From contig PQWQ01000011.1 of the NCBI GenBank assembly GCA_002943765.1, positions 310,001 to 374,000 of the forward strand: a stretch of 64,000 nucleotides of DNA, in the 5' to 3' direction. The notes beneath the pieces were generated by a model. It did not search any database. It saw only the letters and a program-made list of their open reading frames with translations, and had not been told where the DNA came from. Shown here one piece after another: positions 62,607 to 64,000 of this stretch; position 1 is the first letter of the stretch, and each line of letters starts with the position of its first letter. The position numbers and the translations under genes are program-made. Source of the DNA: Psoroptes ovis (Eukaryota; Arthropoda; Arachnida; Sarcoptiformes; Psoroptidae).

Positions 62607-64000
62607 CAAATGCGTCAAATCATTATTGTTAAATTGTTATCATCAGATCTTTATTGTGAAAGCTCCAAAAATAAATCCATCTGTCGAATATTTTCACATT
62701 TTTCATAGCCATAAATTATATTTACTTACTTGATCGAAAAAAATGAGTCAATAAATAAATAAAATAACGGAAATTAATAAAAAAAATTATTTCACAACAA
62801 TGAATCATCAAATTCCGATCTTATATTCAATAATGGAATGATTATACAGAAAAATTTTAATCAAAATGTACTGAAAAATTGCAAAATCATCAACATTTGA
62901 TAATTATAAACGATATTTAAATTAATATTAGAATAGGAGAAAATAGACAAATTGTTGTCACCATTTGATCACTATTGATGGTTGGCACCTCATCATCACC
63001 ATCATCAGCAGCAGCATTCCACATCTGCATATCTTTGATCTATTTACTCTTGTTGTTTACACTGTTTGTTTATGATCGTTCATCTGAAAGTTGTAGAAAT
63101 TTCTTCTTGAGTGTTTTTGTTCTTTTTCTATCGGATTTTTCTGTATCGGTTAATGACAATAATAACAGTGTTTGTTTATGATTGTTTTAATTTCAAAATT
63201 ACATTTAAAAAGCAAAGAAAATTCAGCCGAGTGATTTATTATTTGTTTTTGTTTGCTTTGCATTAATTAGAACATATTATATTCATATATGATTAAGGTC
63301 AATGTAGGTCATTTATTAATCAATGTATTGCAGTAAAATTTACTTTTATGAGTCTTAAAACCACCGTCTCATACAATAAGCCTCTGAAGACTAGAGCGAC
63401 ATGTGCGAGCCTAAAGTTCGTCTTGGAAATTGAAAATTTCATTGATTTTCAATTAGAACTTGAATTGGCATCGAAAATGAATGATAATTATTTTTCTGAT
63501 TTCAAATGTGCTATAATCACAGTGGAATTAGTAATTTTGAGGAAAAAAAGCAAAAGAAGAAATAATTCAATCAAATTACGATGGAAAATTTTTTTTTTCA
63601 AATGAATCGTAATGAATGTAATAATTATTTTCATAATAATAATAATAATGAATGTTGATGATGATAATAATATAATCAATACGAATCATTAATGATAATT
63701 GTAATTATTATTAATGTTAACATCATTATCAATGGTAATAATTATTGGTAATCATTGATTGATTTTAGTGAAGTAGAAATAGTGAATCAGAAATAGTTTG
63801 ATTTGAAAAATGAAAATATCAAATCAAATGTGTAATTATGATGTTGAATTTTTTTTTCGTATTGAATTCAATTGACATGAATCAATTTTGATTGGATTTA
63901 TTTCGTTTGTTCGTACTGATTTTTAATCATGAAAATCATTTGTAATTCAAAATTTTTGAACTGAAATCGAAATCAGTCTGAATTGAAATCAGAATCAATG

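Larger units (their letters stand above)
56472..64000. other. 7.5-kb gene-poor right end
   Basis: Contains the FEM1 3' UTR (AATAAA at 56578), an ATTT/poly-T tract, the TTAGG minisatellite and its flanks, and otherwise A+T-rich sequence. Frames at 58056..58385 (minus), 62321..62521 and 63348..63605 were examined and not called. 59041-59170 and 63341-63430 are less A+T-biased and might hold exons of genes outside the window or non-coding RNA, but no evidence decides this. Confidence 0.45.

Noticed and set aside
1..64000. CRISPR arrays, operons, ribosome binding sites, bacterial terminators, rRNA, tRNA
   Set aside because: The window is eukaryotic with spliced genes. No spaced repeats, rRNA segments or tRNA cloverleaf with a GGTTCGAATCC-type arm were seen by eye; a covariance-model scan would be needed to exclude diverged tRNAs.

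Overview
The window is nuclear DNA of an animal, most likely a small-genome arthropod; a sarcoptiform/astigmatan mite (dust-mite type) would fit. This rests on strong A+T bias by eye, many introns of only 54-70 bp with GT..AG ends, metazoan orthologues throughout (NAE1, AHCY, PAR-6, beta-hexosaminidase, CSTF1, SLC41, mTOR, Y-box protein, FEM1), Asn/His/Gln/Asp triplet runs inside proteins, and TTAGG-type repeats. The species is inference; no organelle or bacterial genome features are present.

Layout. 1-3.9 kb is a minus-strand cluster: the 5' part of NAE1 (continues off the left edge), an intronless extended-SDR epimerase, and AHCY. After 5.7 kb without a recognisable gene comes par-6 (9.6-11.9 kb, plus), then a beta-hexosaminidase (14.2-16.1 kb, plus). 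16.4-18.1 kb is a gene-free island of different texture with hairpins and palindromes. 18.65-20.9 kb holds two minus-strand dCMP-deaminase genes, one a tandem double-domain protein whose first domain has lost its catalytic residues. CSTF1 starts 196 bp away on the other strand, followed by a small secreted cysteine-bearing protein gene and a minus-strand coiled-coil gene (23.5-25.9 kb). A predicted secreted orphan lies at 28.5-29.4 kb (minus), then an SLC41-type Mg2+ transporter (33.6-35.5 kb, plus). Two kappa-class glutathione S-transferases are head to head at 35.6-37.3 kb, then the complete mTOR gene (37.7-46.1 kb, plus), which converges on a Y-box cold-shock protein gene (46.9-48.6 kb, minus). 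A basic nucleolar-type protein (NOL8-like, tentative) is at 50-51 kb (minus) and a FEM1 ankyrin-repeat gene of at least seven coding exons at 53.1-56.5 kb (plus). The last 7.5 kb has no gene I can support but contains a striking 38-bp TTAGG-bearing minisatellite.

The genes are unrelated housekeeping and signalling genes; local organisation matters mainly in two short divergent promoter intervals (dCMP deaminase/CSTF1 and the GST-kappa pair) and in tandem or inverted duplications (deaminases, GST-kappa). Exon boundaries were placed by hand from GT/AG sites, reading frame and remembered family motifs, so each is a prediction; for every multi-exon gene the stated exon lengths keep one open frame from ATG to stop. 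The points most worth a second look are the pseudo-deaminase fusion, the frame-neutral 63-bp intron inside the mTOR kinase domain, the TTAGG minisatellite with direct and inverted flanks, the bacterial-looking epimerase and the compositional island at 16.4-18.1 kb.
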